DNA from: Pedosphaera sp.
GTDB lineage: Bacteria; Verrucomicrobiota; Verrucomicrobiia; Limisphaerales; UBA9464
Length of the DNA stretch: 64,000 bases
NCBI GenBank assembly: GCA_009695205.1
Contig: SIBK01000005.1
Location: forward strand, 1-64,000
Direction of reading: 5' to 3'
Below the pieces are notes generated by a model. That model saw only the letters and a program-made list of their open reading frames with translations. It was not told the origin of the DNA and did not search any database. Both the position numbers and the translations under genes were made by a program. Numbering within the stretch: position 1 is the stretch's first letter; each line of letters begins with the position of its first letter. Shown here in pieces: positions 48,179 to 56,122 of this stretch.

Positions 48179-49426
48179 TCATGCGTCGAGTTTCTTGTCG
48201 GTGGTGTCAGGCGCCCACCAGATGACAATGATGCCGGAGAGGTAAATGAGCCCGCCGGTCGCGCCGACTTTTGGATACGATCCGCCCATCGCTGCGAATA
48301 GTGCGCCGGCGGCCATCACGCCCAGCGCCGTGGCGAAGCGGCCAACATTGTAAGCGATGCCACTGCCGGCCGCGCGCACCCGCGTGGGAAACAGCTCGGG
48401 CAGGTAAAGCGGCAACCAGCCGAAGAACAGTGTGGCGACGAAGCCTTGCGCGAACACGATCGGCAGGAACGACGCCTGGAGCGGCGCGGTGCCGAGAAAC
48501 ATCAACGACGTCAGGCCCGTCGCAGCAGCGCTGATAATTGAATAGGCAAGGCGGCGTCCGAGCCACGCGGCGATTTGTGCTCCGAAAAAGCTGCCCAGCA
48601 CCGCACCCAGCGCCCACCAGCCTTGCGTGATGGCCTTGTAGCCCGGCGCGCTGGCACCGCCCACCTTGTCCGCCCACGGAATCATCCATTTGCTCGCAGC
48701 CCACGCGCCGATCATGGGGATGGAGCCGATCACGATGCCGATCAACGTGAGGCGAAGGAGCGGAGGCTGGAGGAGTTCGCGCAGGGCATTACTCCCAGGC
48801 TTTCGCCGCGCGCCGCGCGCCCTCAGCCACAACGGCGATTCTGGAATCACCGTCAACACGAGCAGACCGAGCACGGCGGGCGCGCCCGCCAGTTGAAAAA
48901 TCCAGCGCCACGATTCCGGCGTGATGTGCCAGGTGCGGGCGATCTGAGAGAGCATGAGGATGCCGCCATTCAGCGCCGCGCCCATGAGCCCCGCGATGAT
49001 GGGACGTGATTTGTCGGGCCAGCATTCCGCCGCGAGTGCGACGGCGTTTGGCCAGACGCCACCCACGCCCAGGCCCACCAGAAAGCGCAGCACAAGCATT
49101 TGCTCCTGCGTCTTCGCGAATGCTCCAAGCCCGGCGAACACAGAGTAAGACAATATGCTGACGCCCAGTGCCCGGGTGCGGCCAATCCGATCACCGAGAC
49201 TTCCAAGAAAGATTCCGCCGACTGCCGCGCCCAGCATGAGTGCTGCGGTGAAGCGCGCGAACCAGTCGCCGCCCAGCGTCGGCGTGAACGCATCCCCGAG
49301 CAGACTCTGCGATACGGACAGGGACGCGACCGGCATCAGGCCAAGCTCGAAGCCGTCGAAGAGCAGGCCGACAAAGGCCGCAAACAACACGACGTAGCGG
49401 GACGATTTTGAGAGCGAAGTGGTCAC
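48179..49426 (-). CDS. MFS transporter (sugar/aromatic acid-type)
   Basis: About 416 residues from GTG 49426 (TTSLSKSSRYVVLFAAFVG); the frame is open to 49543 but that part is antisense to an AraC-like remnant. Twelve hydrophobic segments; the MFS loop 2-3 motif GSLGDRIGRTRALG and RFLVGLGVGGVWPNAVALAA are conserved. C-terminal LPLYLPELFPTRVRAAGSG is typical of the metabolite:H+ symporter branch. Substrate not readable. No clear operon partner. Confidence 0.85.
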   Translation of the reverse strand: MTTSLSKSSRYVVLFAAFVGLLFDGFELGLMPVASLSVSQSLLGDAFTPTLGGDWFARFTAALMLGAAVGGIFLGSLGDRIGRTRALGVSILSYSVFAGLGAFAKTQEQMLVLRFLVGLGVGGVWPNAVALAAECWPDKSRPIIAGLMGAALNGGILMLSQIARTWHITPESWRWIFQLAGAPAVLGLLVLTVIPESPLWLRARGARRKPGSNALRELLQPPLLRLTLIGIVIGSIPMIGAWAASKWMIPWADKVGGASAPGYKAITQGWWALGAVLGSFFGAQIAAWLGRRLAYSIISAAATGLTSLMFLGTAPLQASFLPIVFAQGFVATLFFGWLPLYLPELFPTRVRAAGSGIAYNVGRFATALGVMAAGALFAAMGGSYPKVGATGGLIYLSGIIVIWWAPDTTDKKLDA

Positions 49427-49429
49427 GAC

Positions 49430-49503
49430 TTGGATTTCAGCCGGAACCGCGGTGGGCTCATGCCGGTGGCTTCCCGGAAAAATGGGTGAAAGAGATGGCC
49501 ATG
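49430..49503 (-). pseudogene. C-terminal tip of an AraC-family regulator
   Basis: On the minus strand, in a frame different from both neighbours, HLFHPFFREATGMSPPRFRL occurs. This is the hallmark end of the AraC/XylS DNA-binding domain (phenylalanine, then TGMSPxxFR). The two HTH motifs upstream are gone, replaced by the 3' end of the dehydrogenase gene. Confidence 0.5.
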
Positions 49504-49508
49504 CGCGC

Positions 49509-50429
49509 TCATGCTTCTCGTTCGAACACCCGGATGATGGCACTGTTGTCCAGCGCGCCGAGCCCCTCCAATTCCGCTTGTCGCAGAAGCTGCTCGTGGA
49601 CCTCGCTCAGAGGTACCCGCGCGCGGCTCTCAGCGGCAGCGCTCAGAATCAAGCGAACATCTTTCAAGTGCTACGAAAGCCGGGCCTGCGGCTCGAAGTC
49701 CCCGACAATCATCTTGTCGCCCTTCGTATCCATGACCCGGGAGTAACCCATGCTTTCGCGCAACACAGCGAGCGTTTGTTCAAGGTTGAGCCCCAGCCTT
49801 CCGGCAAAGGCCAGCCCCTCGGCCAGCACCGCCCGGTTCAGGCCCAGAACCAGATTACTCACCAGTTTCATCTTGGAGGCGCTGCCCCAATCCCCACAGT
49901 GCAGAACCCTGCTCGCGAAACACGCGAACAGGTCGTCGCATCGCGCGATCGCTTCGGCGGCTCCGCCCGCGATGATCAGGACTTCGCCCCTTCGGACCTG
50001 GCTGCTGTTCCCGGAAATCATGGCCTCGACATAGGACACCCCACTCCCAGCCAGTCGCCGCGCTGCCGCGAGGGCAGCTTCCGGGCGACCGGTCGTCGTA
50101 TCCATGATCACCTGGCCGGGACGAAGATCGGGCTCCAGTTGTTCGAGCAGCGTTTGAACGGCATCGCTGTTGGGGAGACTGAGAATGATTCGCCGGCAAG
50201 AGACGGCCAGCATGGCGACACTGGCAGCGGCTCGCCCACCTCGACTCACCAAGGCAGCTTGACATGCAGGGTCAATATCGAAGCCCAACACTTCGAGTCC
50301 ACGGGCCAGGAAACGTTCCGCCATCGCGCTACCCATCAGACCCAGGCCAATCAGCCCAATCTGCTCGCGGTCGGAAGCCTCCGCCGGAACAACCGACGAC
50401 CTTTGCGGACTGTAGGGCGACAAGGGCAT
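49509..50429 (-). pseudogene. 3-hydroxyisobutyrate dehydrogenase-family oxidoreductase, internal amber codon
   Basis: NAD-binding GLIGLGLMGSAMAERFLARG, VIMDTTTGRPEAA, the catalytic-region SGVSYVEAMISGNSSQVRRG and LVLGLNRAVLAEGLAFAGRL are the family blocks. TAG at 49671-49673 stops the frame after PQARLS, but the same frame continues HLKDVRLILSAAAESRARVP and ends at TGA 49509-49511, giving a normal ~306-codon length. The conserved catalytic Lys of the family (KxxxN) appears in SKMKLVSNLVLG. The lost 54 codons form the C-terminal helices, so the truncated protein may not fold. Confidence 0.75.
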
Positions 50430-50538
50430 GACTGGCAGTCTATGGATTGCACTCGACTGTGAACATGCGAAAATTGCCGATTCTCATGCGGGCGAATTCC
50501 TTTGGGATTTCTTTGCGGAAAATGGCCAATCTCCAGCC

Positions 50539-50554
50539 GCCGACGTGAGTCGGC
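50539..50554. repeat. GACGTGAGTC-type hairpin, copy 1
   Basis: GCCGAC-GTGA-GTCGGC, perfect stem, extended to 7 bp by a flanking C-G pair. The inverted partner at 50602-50617 has the same loop complement and similar flanks, forming an inverted pair ~48 bp apart. Part of the broader GCGGAC/GTCCGC family. Confidence 0.55.
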
Positions 50555-50601
50555 GCAGACTTCTTCCCGTGTTGGAATTGCCAAACCCGAAGTTGATTTG
50601 T

Positions 50602-50617
50602 GCGGACTCACGTCCGC
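50602..50617. repeat. GACGTGAGTC-type hairpin, copy 2
   Basis: GCGGAC-TCAC-GTCCGC, perfect 6-bp stem with the loop complementary to copy 1's GTGA, hence opposite orientation. It lies immediately after the kinase remnant. Confidence 0.55.
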
Positions 50618-50639
50618 GGCGACGAGCATCTGACTCAGC

Positions 50640-51115
50640 TTCGTGCTGGGGTGCAACTGCGTGTAAACCGTGTTGTCCGTCAGCTGGACTTCCGTCGCCT
50701 TGGCGATGCCGAATTCAATCACCTTGGGCACGGGCACACCGTCGTGCAGCGTGACGAGGATGTTCGACGACTTGATGACCTTGAGCGCGACGCGATGCCG
50801 CACTGGCTGAGTTTGCTCCGCGACATACACCACGCCGCAGCCGCCTTCACCGACATGTTCCAAAAGTTTGTAACGTCCGAGCGTCTGCCGACGGCTTCGT
50901 CGGGCGCGTCGGTGAGGGCGAGCTTGATCATGGGGCGAAGGTCCCCGACAGATTAAGTGATGACCGTTTCAGAGTGTTCGTGCTCAGCGAGGAACGCTTC
51001 AACACTCGCCCGGAGCGCGGGATCGCCAAAGCAGGCTCCGTCCAAAAAGGCGGACCGTGCGGTGCCAGCCAATTTGGCGGCCGCATCACGCAACGACTCC
51101 GGCTTTGGCGACAAC
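50640..51115 (-). pseudogene. Ser/Thr protein kinase remnant with internal deletion
   Basis: On the minus strand: a leader typical of PVC kinases (DAAAKLAGTARSAFLDGACF, GDPALRASVEAFLAEHEHSE), TAA near 50955, then TDAPDEAVG, a frameshift near 50880, GRYKLLEHVGEGGCGVVYVA, EQTQPVRHRVALKVIK joined directly to SSNILVTLHDGVPVPKVIEF and GIAKATEVQLTDNTVYTQLH. The Gly-loop, catalytic-region Lys and the DFG-equivalent (here EFG) are seen. The C-helix and HRD loop (about 80 residues) are deleted. Clearly non-functional. Confidence 0.7.
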
Positions 51116-51282
51116 GCAAACGCGGATGTATTTTAGGTGGGCCCGAGGTGACGCTTGAGATCAAACCCACCCAGAATTTATCGGCCCATTTGCCGGCATC
51201 GTCCCCGCCCACCTGAAAACAGATTGTCGTTGAAGGGTCAGAACTACTTATTGACAACCCTGCCAATTGAAGACCCAATTGC

Positions 51283-52215
51283 GTGGTGCCGAGACCCCTT
51301 CGAATCGAGTTTCCCGGTGGCATCTATCACGTCGTGACGCGGAGCCTCCCGAGAGCGCCCGTGTTTCGTTCCGATTTTGAGCGCGAACTTTTCCTGGAAA
51401 CACTCGGGGAAGCGGTCACAAAAACCAAGGTGTTGGTTCATGCGTGGTGCCTGATGCCGACCCGCGTGCATCTCGTAATAGAAACACCAGCCGGGAATTT
51501 GTCCTCTGCCATGAAATGGCTCCTGGGAACGTTTACCATGCGGATCAGCCGGAGGCGGGAAAAATTTGGACCTCTGTTTGCCGGCCGATTCAAGGCGGTG
51601 GTGGTGGATGGAAAGTCCCCCGGTTTTTTTCGTAATGCGTGTGAATCTGTACACATGAATCCCGCGCGGGGGCGTCTCGTTTCACCGACGGATGCACTTC
51701 GAAGTTATCCTTGGAGCAGTTGGGCAGGATACATGGATGCCGGGCGGTGTGCGTCGTGGATGACAACCGAGCGGTTGAAGGCGGACTTGGGCTTGAAGTC
51801 CAGGGATTCGAGAGGGCTGCGTGCCTGGGAGGCTGCCATCGAGAGTCGGCGAAAGACGGAGGATCAGATTGGCCCGAAGTTGAAGTGGGGATGGCGGTAT
51901 GGGTCGACGGAGTTTCGGAAGCGGCTCCGAGCGATGGCGCAACGGCGACGATCGGTGGGATTTGGGGAAGAGACCGGACGGAAGCCTACGGAGGCCAACG
52001 CGGAGCGGTTGGTACGGGAGGAAATGAGGAACCGTGGGTGGAGAGCCGCAGATCTGAAGAGGCTTCGAAAGGGTGACTCCGGGAAGGTGGAAGTGGCACG
52101 TCGGTTGAAGAAGGAAACGACCGCAACGCGGGAGTGGATTGTGGCTCGGCTCAAAATGGGAACAACGGGCAACCTTAACCGATGTTTACATGCCGCGAGG
52201 AATTCGACCGTGTGA
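51283..52215 (+). CDS. RAYT 3, full length but without catalytic residues
   Basis: 310 residues from GTG 51283 or 51286 (PRPLRIEFPGGIYHVVTRSL). Fold signatures are kept: KTKVLVHAWCLMPTRVHLVI, LFAGRFKAVVVD, ACESVHMNPARGRLVSPTDA, and YPWSSWAGYMD. However the HUH position usually NHxH reads TRVH (first His to Arg) and the catalytic Tyr before xHLNP is Ser (ESVHMNP). The frame is otherwise open, and the C-terminal HTH-like region (KVEVARRLKKETTATREWIV) is intact. It may have become a DNA-binding protein, or be an early pseudogene. Confidence 0.85.
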   Translation: MVPRPLRIEFPGGIYHVVTRSLPRAPVFRSDFERELFLETLGEAVTKTKVLVHAWCLMPTRVHLVIETPAGNLSSAMKWLLGTFTMRISRRREKFGPLFAGRFKAVVVDGKSPGFFRNACESVHMNPARGRLVSPTDALRSYPWSSWAGYMDAGRCASWMTTERLKADLGLKSRDSRGLRAWEAAIESRRKTEDQIGPKLKWGWRYGSTEFRKRLRAMAQRRRSVGFGEETGRKPTEANAERLVREEMRNRGWRAADLKRLRKGDSGKVEVARRLKKETTATREWIVARLKMGTTGNLNRCLHAARNSTV

Positions 52216-52298
52216 GGCGAGTGAAACGCATGAGTGATCATGCGCCCACAATTGGAAGTTGCTCTCGTCCCTGAAAGTGACTCAAATCTTGGTCCGCA

Positions 52299-53258
52299 AT
52301 GACCCGCGTCCTGCTCACCACCACGTCGTTTCAAGACACACCTGGCATTCACCATGATATGCTCGCGGCCGCCGGCTTTGAAATTGTTCGCGAACGAGGG
52401 CCGCTCTCGGAGTCGAAGATGCTTGAACTCGCCGGTGGATTCGACGCCTACCTTTGTGGCGATGATGCCTTGACTCGCGCCGTCATCGCCAAGTCGCTGC
52501 CACGGCTCAAGGTCATCTCCAAGTACGGCATTGGACTCGATAAGATCGACGTTGCTGCCGCCACGGAGCTGAAGGTGCCTGTGCTGTTTACGCCGGGTGT
52601 TAACCACACAACCGTCGCCGAACACTGCTTTGCCCTTTTGCTGGCGGCCGTGCGCAATCTCGTCGTTGAGGCCAACCACACCGCTGCAGGTCGTTGGACG
52701 CGTATCACGGGTCACGAAGTTTGCGGCAAGACCCTTGCCATTGTCGGCTTCGGTCGGATCGGCAAGGAGGTCGCCATCCGTGCCCACGCTTTTGGTATAA
52801 AACTGATCGGTTTCGGCAACTATTGGGATGAAGACTTTGCGCGGTGGTATTGCATAGAACGCGTCACCCACTTCGACGACGCGCTGCGGCGCGCGGACTT
52901 CATCTCCCTCCACACGAAACTAACACCTGCCACCCGGCACCTCATCAACGCGAGGAATATCAAACTGGTCAAGCGGGGTGCCGTCATTGTCAATTGCGCT
53001 CGCGGCGAAATCATCGAGCTCGCGGCGCTGGTTGAAGCCCTCAAATCGGGACACCTCCTCGCCTACGCCGCCGACGTGCTTGACCAGGAGCCGCCGCCCG
53101 TCGACCACCCGCTGCTTGGCCTGCCCAACGTCGTCATCACTCCGCATATCGGCTCACGCACCCACGAGAGCGTGCAGCGCCAGGCAAGCTGCGCCGTGGA
53201 AAACCTCACACTCTTGCTTGCCGGCAAAAAGCCCATTGCACAGGCGAACGAAATCTAG
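52299..53258 (+). CDS. D-isomer specific 2-hydroxyacid dehydrogenase
   Basis: 319 residues. Rossmann motif TLAIVGFGRIGKEVAIRAHA, catalytic Arg in NCARGEIIEL, Glu in VLDQEPPPVDHPL and His in ITPHIGSRTHES are all present, and the substrate-domain SKYGIGLDKIDVAAATE is the phosphoglycerate-dehydrogenase-like signature. Oxidises a D-2-hydroxyacid with NAD. Likely the first gene of a three-gene sugar-acid unit (25 bp before the Ldh-type gene). Confidence 0.9.
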   Translation: MTRVLLTTTSFQDTPGIHHDMLAAAGFEIVRERGPLSESKMLELAGGFDAYLCGDDALTRAVIAKSLPRLKVISKYGIGLDKIDVAAATELKVPVLFTPGVNHTTVAEHCFALLLAAVRNLVVEANHTAAGRWTRITGHEVCGKTLAIVGFGRIGKEVAIRAHAFGIKLIGFGNYWDEDFARWYCIERVTHFDDALRRADFISLHTKLTPATRHLINARNIKLVKRGAVIVNCARGEIIELAALVEALKSGHLLAYAADVLDQEPPPVDHPLLGLPNVVITPHIGSRTHESVQRQASCAVENLTLLLAGKKPIAQANEI

Positions 53259-53283
53259 CGCGGCAAGCCTATCCTCCGCTCTC

Positions 53284-54381
53284 ATGCCTGAATCCTACTT
53301 CATCGTCCCTGAACCACTCCACAACGGACTGGTGCAGGCGGCCTACCGTCATCGAGGATTCCACGCAGACGAAGCGGCCGAAGGCACGCGCCTCTGTGCG
53401 GAGGCTGCTCGCCACGGTATTCGCACCCATAACGGCATTAAGGCGCTCCATCTCGACCATCTCTTTGGCTCCGGCTCGAAGGGTTGCGTACCGGGCGCGC
53501 AGATCGAGGAGCGTTCCTCCCGCTTCGCGGCTGCCAAGATTTGGAATGCCAACAAGAAGCTCGGACCGGCAACTGCCTATCGCGCAATGGCGGAAGCCTC
53601 CCGCCTAGCCGATCAGCACGGCGTGGGGATCGTCTCCGTCGATAACGCGTTCCATTATCTTTGGGGGGGCGGTTACGTGATGCACGCGGCGAAGCAAGGT
53701 TACATCGCTTATACCAACTGCACTGCCTCTCTCGCGGAAGTAGTCCCCTTCAACGGTAAATTCCCCACGCTCGGGACGAACCCCCATTCGTGGGGCTTCC
53801 CCACCACGGACGCCATCGGGTATCCCATCGTCATCGACTGGGCTACATCGGTCGTGGCGATGGGCCGCGTGCAGCAGCTCAAGCGCGAGGGCAAGCACCT
53901 CCCGCCGATGGCAGCCGTCGACAAGAACGGAAATCCCACCACGGATCCGGAGCAGGTCGTCTCCCTTCTGCCGTTTGGCGCACACAAAGGGTACGGGCTC
54001 TCTCTGATCAACGAAATCGTCGCGGGTTTCATCGGCGGCTCTCTCCCAACCGTCCGCAGCCGCTGGGAACAACAACCCGAGGAAAAGCACACCTGCGCGT
54101 TCTTCTTCCAGGTCATCCATCCCGACGCCATCAGCGGTGGCGCCTTTGCGAAGGGCCGAAGCCAACAACAGAATGTGAAAGCCGTAATCGCTGATGTCCT
54201 AGGTCATGGCAACGAGCAATGCCTGCTTCCAGGCCAGCTCGAAGCCGACTGGGCGGCGAAGTCCGCCCGCGCTGGCGGTTTGCTTTTCTCCCAGGCTGAG
54301 ATCGACGCGTTCAATGAACTGGCGAGAGAGGCCAACCAACCTCTCTGGAAGGCCGACACCTTCAAAACCATCGTCGTATAA
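53284..54381 (+). CDS. Ldh/malate dehydrogenase-family oxidoreductase (Ldh_2)
   Basis: 365 residues from ATG 53284. Ldh_2 family, unrelated in fold to classical LDH: RHGIRTHNGIKALHLDHLFG, VGIVSVDNAFHYLWGGGYVM, IAYTNCTASLAEVVPFNG, FPTLGTNPHSWGFPTTDAIG and PFGAHKGYGLSLINEIVAG. Family members oxidise malate, L-lactate, ureidoglycolate or 2,3-diketogulonate. The active-site His/Lys region (GAHKGYG) is intact. Between a 2-hydroxyacid dehydrogenase and a KDG-type kinase, a sugar-acid substrate is likely (inference). Confidence 0.9.
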   Translation: MPESYFIVPEPLHNGLVQAAYRHRGFHADEAAEGTRLCAEAARHGIRTHNGIKALHLDHLFGSGSKGCVPGAQIEERSSRFAAAKIWNANKKLGPATAYRAMAEASRLADQHGVGIVSVDNAFHYLWGGGYVMHAAKQGYIAYTNCTASLAEVVPFNGKFPTLGTNPHSWGFPTTDAIGYPIVIDWATSVVAMGRVQQLKREGKHLPPMAAVDKNGNPTTDPEQVVSLLPFGAHKGYGLSLINEIVAGFIGGSLPTVRSRWEQQPEEKHTCAFFFQVIHPDAISGGAFAKGRSQQQNVKAVIADVLGHGNEQCLLPGQLEADWAAKSARAGGLLFSQAEIDAFNELAREANQPLWKADTFKTIVV

Positions 54382-54454
54382 TAACTTTGGGCCTCGTTTG
54401 ATACTCACTTGCCGAACCCTGTTCTGAGTGGTTAAAGAGAGAGATTTGCTGTCC

Positions 54455-55552
54455 ATGAGCCTCCCCATCAAGCCTTCCAAATCCGTCGCATTCGACCAGA
54501 TTTCCCTCGGAGAGATTATGCTCCGCCTCGATCCCGGAGAGGGGCGAGTCCGCACCGCCCGCGCTTTCACCGCGTGGGAAGGGGGCGGCGAATACAACAC
54601 CTCCCGCGGCTTGCAGAAATGCTTCGGCCTCAAGACCGCCGTTTGCACCGCGTTTGTCGACAACGAGGTTGGACACCTCATCGAGGATTTCATTATGCAA
54701 GGCGGTGTCGCCACCGACTTCATTCAATGGCGTGAAGACGACGGTATTGGTCGCTCGGTGCGCAATGGCCTCAATTTCACCGAACGCGGCTTCGGGATCC
54801 GCGGGGCAGTCGGCGTGCCCGACCGCGGCAATACCGCGGCTTCGCAGCTCAAACCGGGCGACTTCGATTGGGACTATATCTTCGGGACGCTCGGCGCCCG
54901 TTGGTTCCACACGGGCGGCATATTCGCTGCCCTTTCCGCCTCAACCGCCGAACTCACCGTCGAGGCCGTCCAGGCCGCGAAGAAACACGGCGCGATCGTC
55001 TCCTACGACTTGAACTACCGTCCCTCGCTTTGGAAGACGATCGGCGGCCTCAAAAAGGCCCGCGACATCAACCGCCAGATCGCCAAGGATGTCGATGTGA
55101 TGATCGGAAACGAAGAGGACTTCACCGCGTCGTTGGGTTTCGAAGTACAGGGTGTGGGCCATAACCTTTCCGACATCGAGACCGGCGCCTTCAAGCAAAT
55201 GATCGAAACTGCGGTGAAGGAATTCCCAAATTTCAAGGTCGCCGCCACCACGCTTCGGCGCGTCATCACGGCGACAAAAAACGACTGGAGTGCAATCCTC
55301 TGGCACGACGGCCATTTCTATGAGAGCCGTAAGTACGATGAACTGGAAATTCTCGATCGAGTGGGTGGAGGCGACAGCTTCGCTTCCGGCTTGCAGTTCG
55401 GTTTCATGCAGTTTAACGATGCGCAGAAAGCTGTCGATTATGGCGCTGCCCATGGTGCCCTTGCATCCACAACCCCGGGTGACACCTCGATGGCCACTCG
55501 CAAAGAGGTTGAAAAACAAATCAGCGGCGGTGGTGCCCGTGTCGTGCGGTAA
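54455..55552 (+). CDS. PfkB-family carbohydrate kinase (2-keto-3-deoxygluconate kinase-like)
   Basis: 365 residues from ATG 54455, preceded by AGAGAGAG. Ribokinase fold: VAFDQISLGEIMLRLDPGEG, AWEGGGEYNTSRGLQKCFGL (N-terminal Gly-Gly signature), YDLNYRPSLW, NEEDFTASLGFEV and RVGGGDSFASGLQFGFMQF containing the catalytic Asp (GGGDSFA). The gene follows the Ldh-type gene by 73 bp. It would phosphorylate the keto sugar acid made by the two upstream enzymes, probably as a KDG-like intermediate (inference). Confidence 0.9.
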   Translation: MSLPIKPSKSVAFDQISLGEIMLRLDPGEGRVRTARAFTAWEGGGEYNTSRGLQKCFGLKTAVCTAFVDNEVGHLIEDFIMQGGVATDFIQWREDDGIGRSVRNGLNFTERGFGIRGAVGVPDRGNTAASQLKPGDFDWDYIFGTLGARWFHTGGIFAALSASTAELTVEAVQAAKKHGAIVSYDLNYRPSLWKTIGGLKKARDINRQIAKDVDVMIGNEEDFTASLGFEVQGVGHNLSDIETGAFKQMIETAVKEFPNFKVAATTLRRVITATKNDWSAILWHDGHFYESRKYDELEILDRVGGGDSFASGLQFGFMQFNDAQKAVDYGAAHGALASTTPGDTSMATRKEVEKQISGGGARVVR

Positions 55553-55613
55553 ATTCGCTTCCAGCGCTTTGCAGGAAATCGGGCTTTGACAGTCCGCGAT
55601 TAATCAACACTAC

Positions 55614-55812
55614 GGGGTGTGAGGCCATTGGGAACCACGAACACCTCAGGGTCTGTTCCGTTTCCGTAGGTTGAATGAACCAGGATCGATCCCGTCGTTG
55701 CACCAGGGGGCACCTTAGTTCTGATCAAGAAATCCGAGATCCGTGTGAAACTCGCGACGGCGACATTGTTGAAGAAGATGTTCGTTACCCAGGACAATGC
55801 GTGGCGGCTCAT
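55614..55812 (-). pseudogene. IPT/TIG-domain fragment
   Basis: Minus-strand frame: IFFNNVAVASFTRISDFLIR, TKVPPGATTGSILVHSTYGN, GTDPEVFVVPNGLTP. This is a single IPT/TIG immunoglobulin-like domain, typical of large surface proteins; nothing of the rest of such a gene is next to it. The plus strand across 55743-55896 also has a short open frame (MFVTQDNAWRLIFEAQKGIL, DFAGDDDEMQNYLRRKR) that I cannot assign. Confidence 0.5.
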
Positions 55813-55896
55813 CTTTGAGGCGCAGAAGGGTATTCTGACTTTTGATTTTGCGGGCGATGACGACGAGATGCAAAACTACCTTCGCCGTAAACGCTG
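55785..55896 (+). other. Short open frame or fragment, unassigned
   Basis: Reads FVTQDNAWRLIFEAQKGILT, FDFAGDDDEMQNYLRRKR and stops. The ordered sequence and charged end look coding, but it is too short to be a gene on its own and I recognise no family. Confidence 0.3.
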
Positions 55897-56033
55897 AAAT
55901 CCGAGCTCATTTTTTCTGCAGGTAGAAAGATGATTCCGCATCTTGGCGGAACCCTTGGCGTTCTCGAAGCAGATGCGGCGCGTTCTTCCCGCCGCATCCA
56001 AAAACTCCACGGTGACGGCCTGCGGCGAGAAGG

Positions 56034-56122
56034 GAGAATCTACCGAACGTAACAGTGCTCGCCGTGATGCCATGAACCGTTGCTGGGACAGAGGTTTGCG
56101 CGGACTGCCGTCCGCGACTACG
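56034..56122. repeat. ~89-bp repeat with GTAG-type hairpin, copy A
   Basis: About 85% identical to 57948-58035, same orientation, including CCATGAACCGTTGC and the hairpin CGCGGAC-TGCC-GTCCGCG (56099-56116) followed by ACTAC, i.e. GTAG on the other strand. It covers the last codons of the carbamoyltransferase gene. Confidence 0.75.

Noticed and set aside
51864..52913. A 349-codon minus-strand frame
   Set aside because: Antisense to RAYT 3 and the 2-hydroxyacid dehydrogenase; no motifs.
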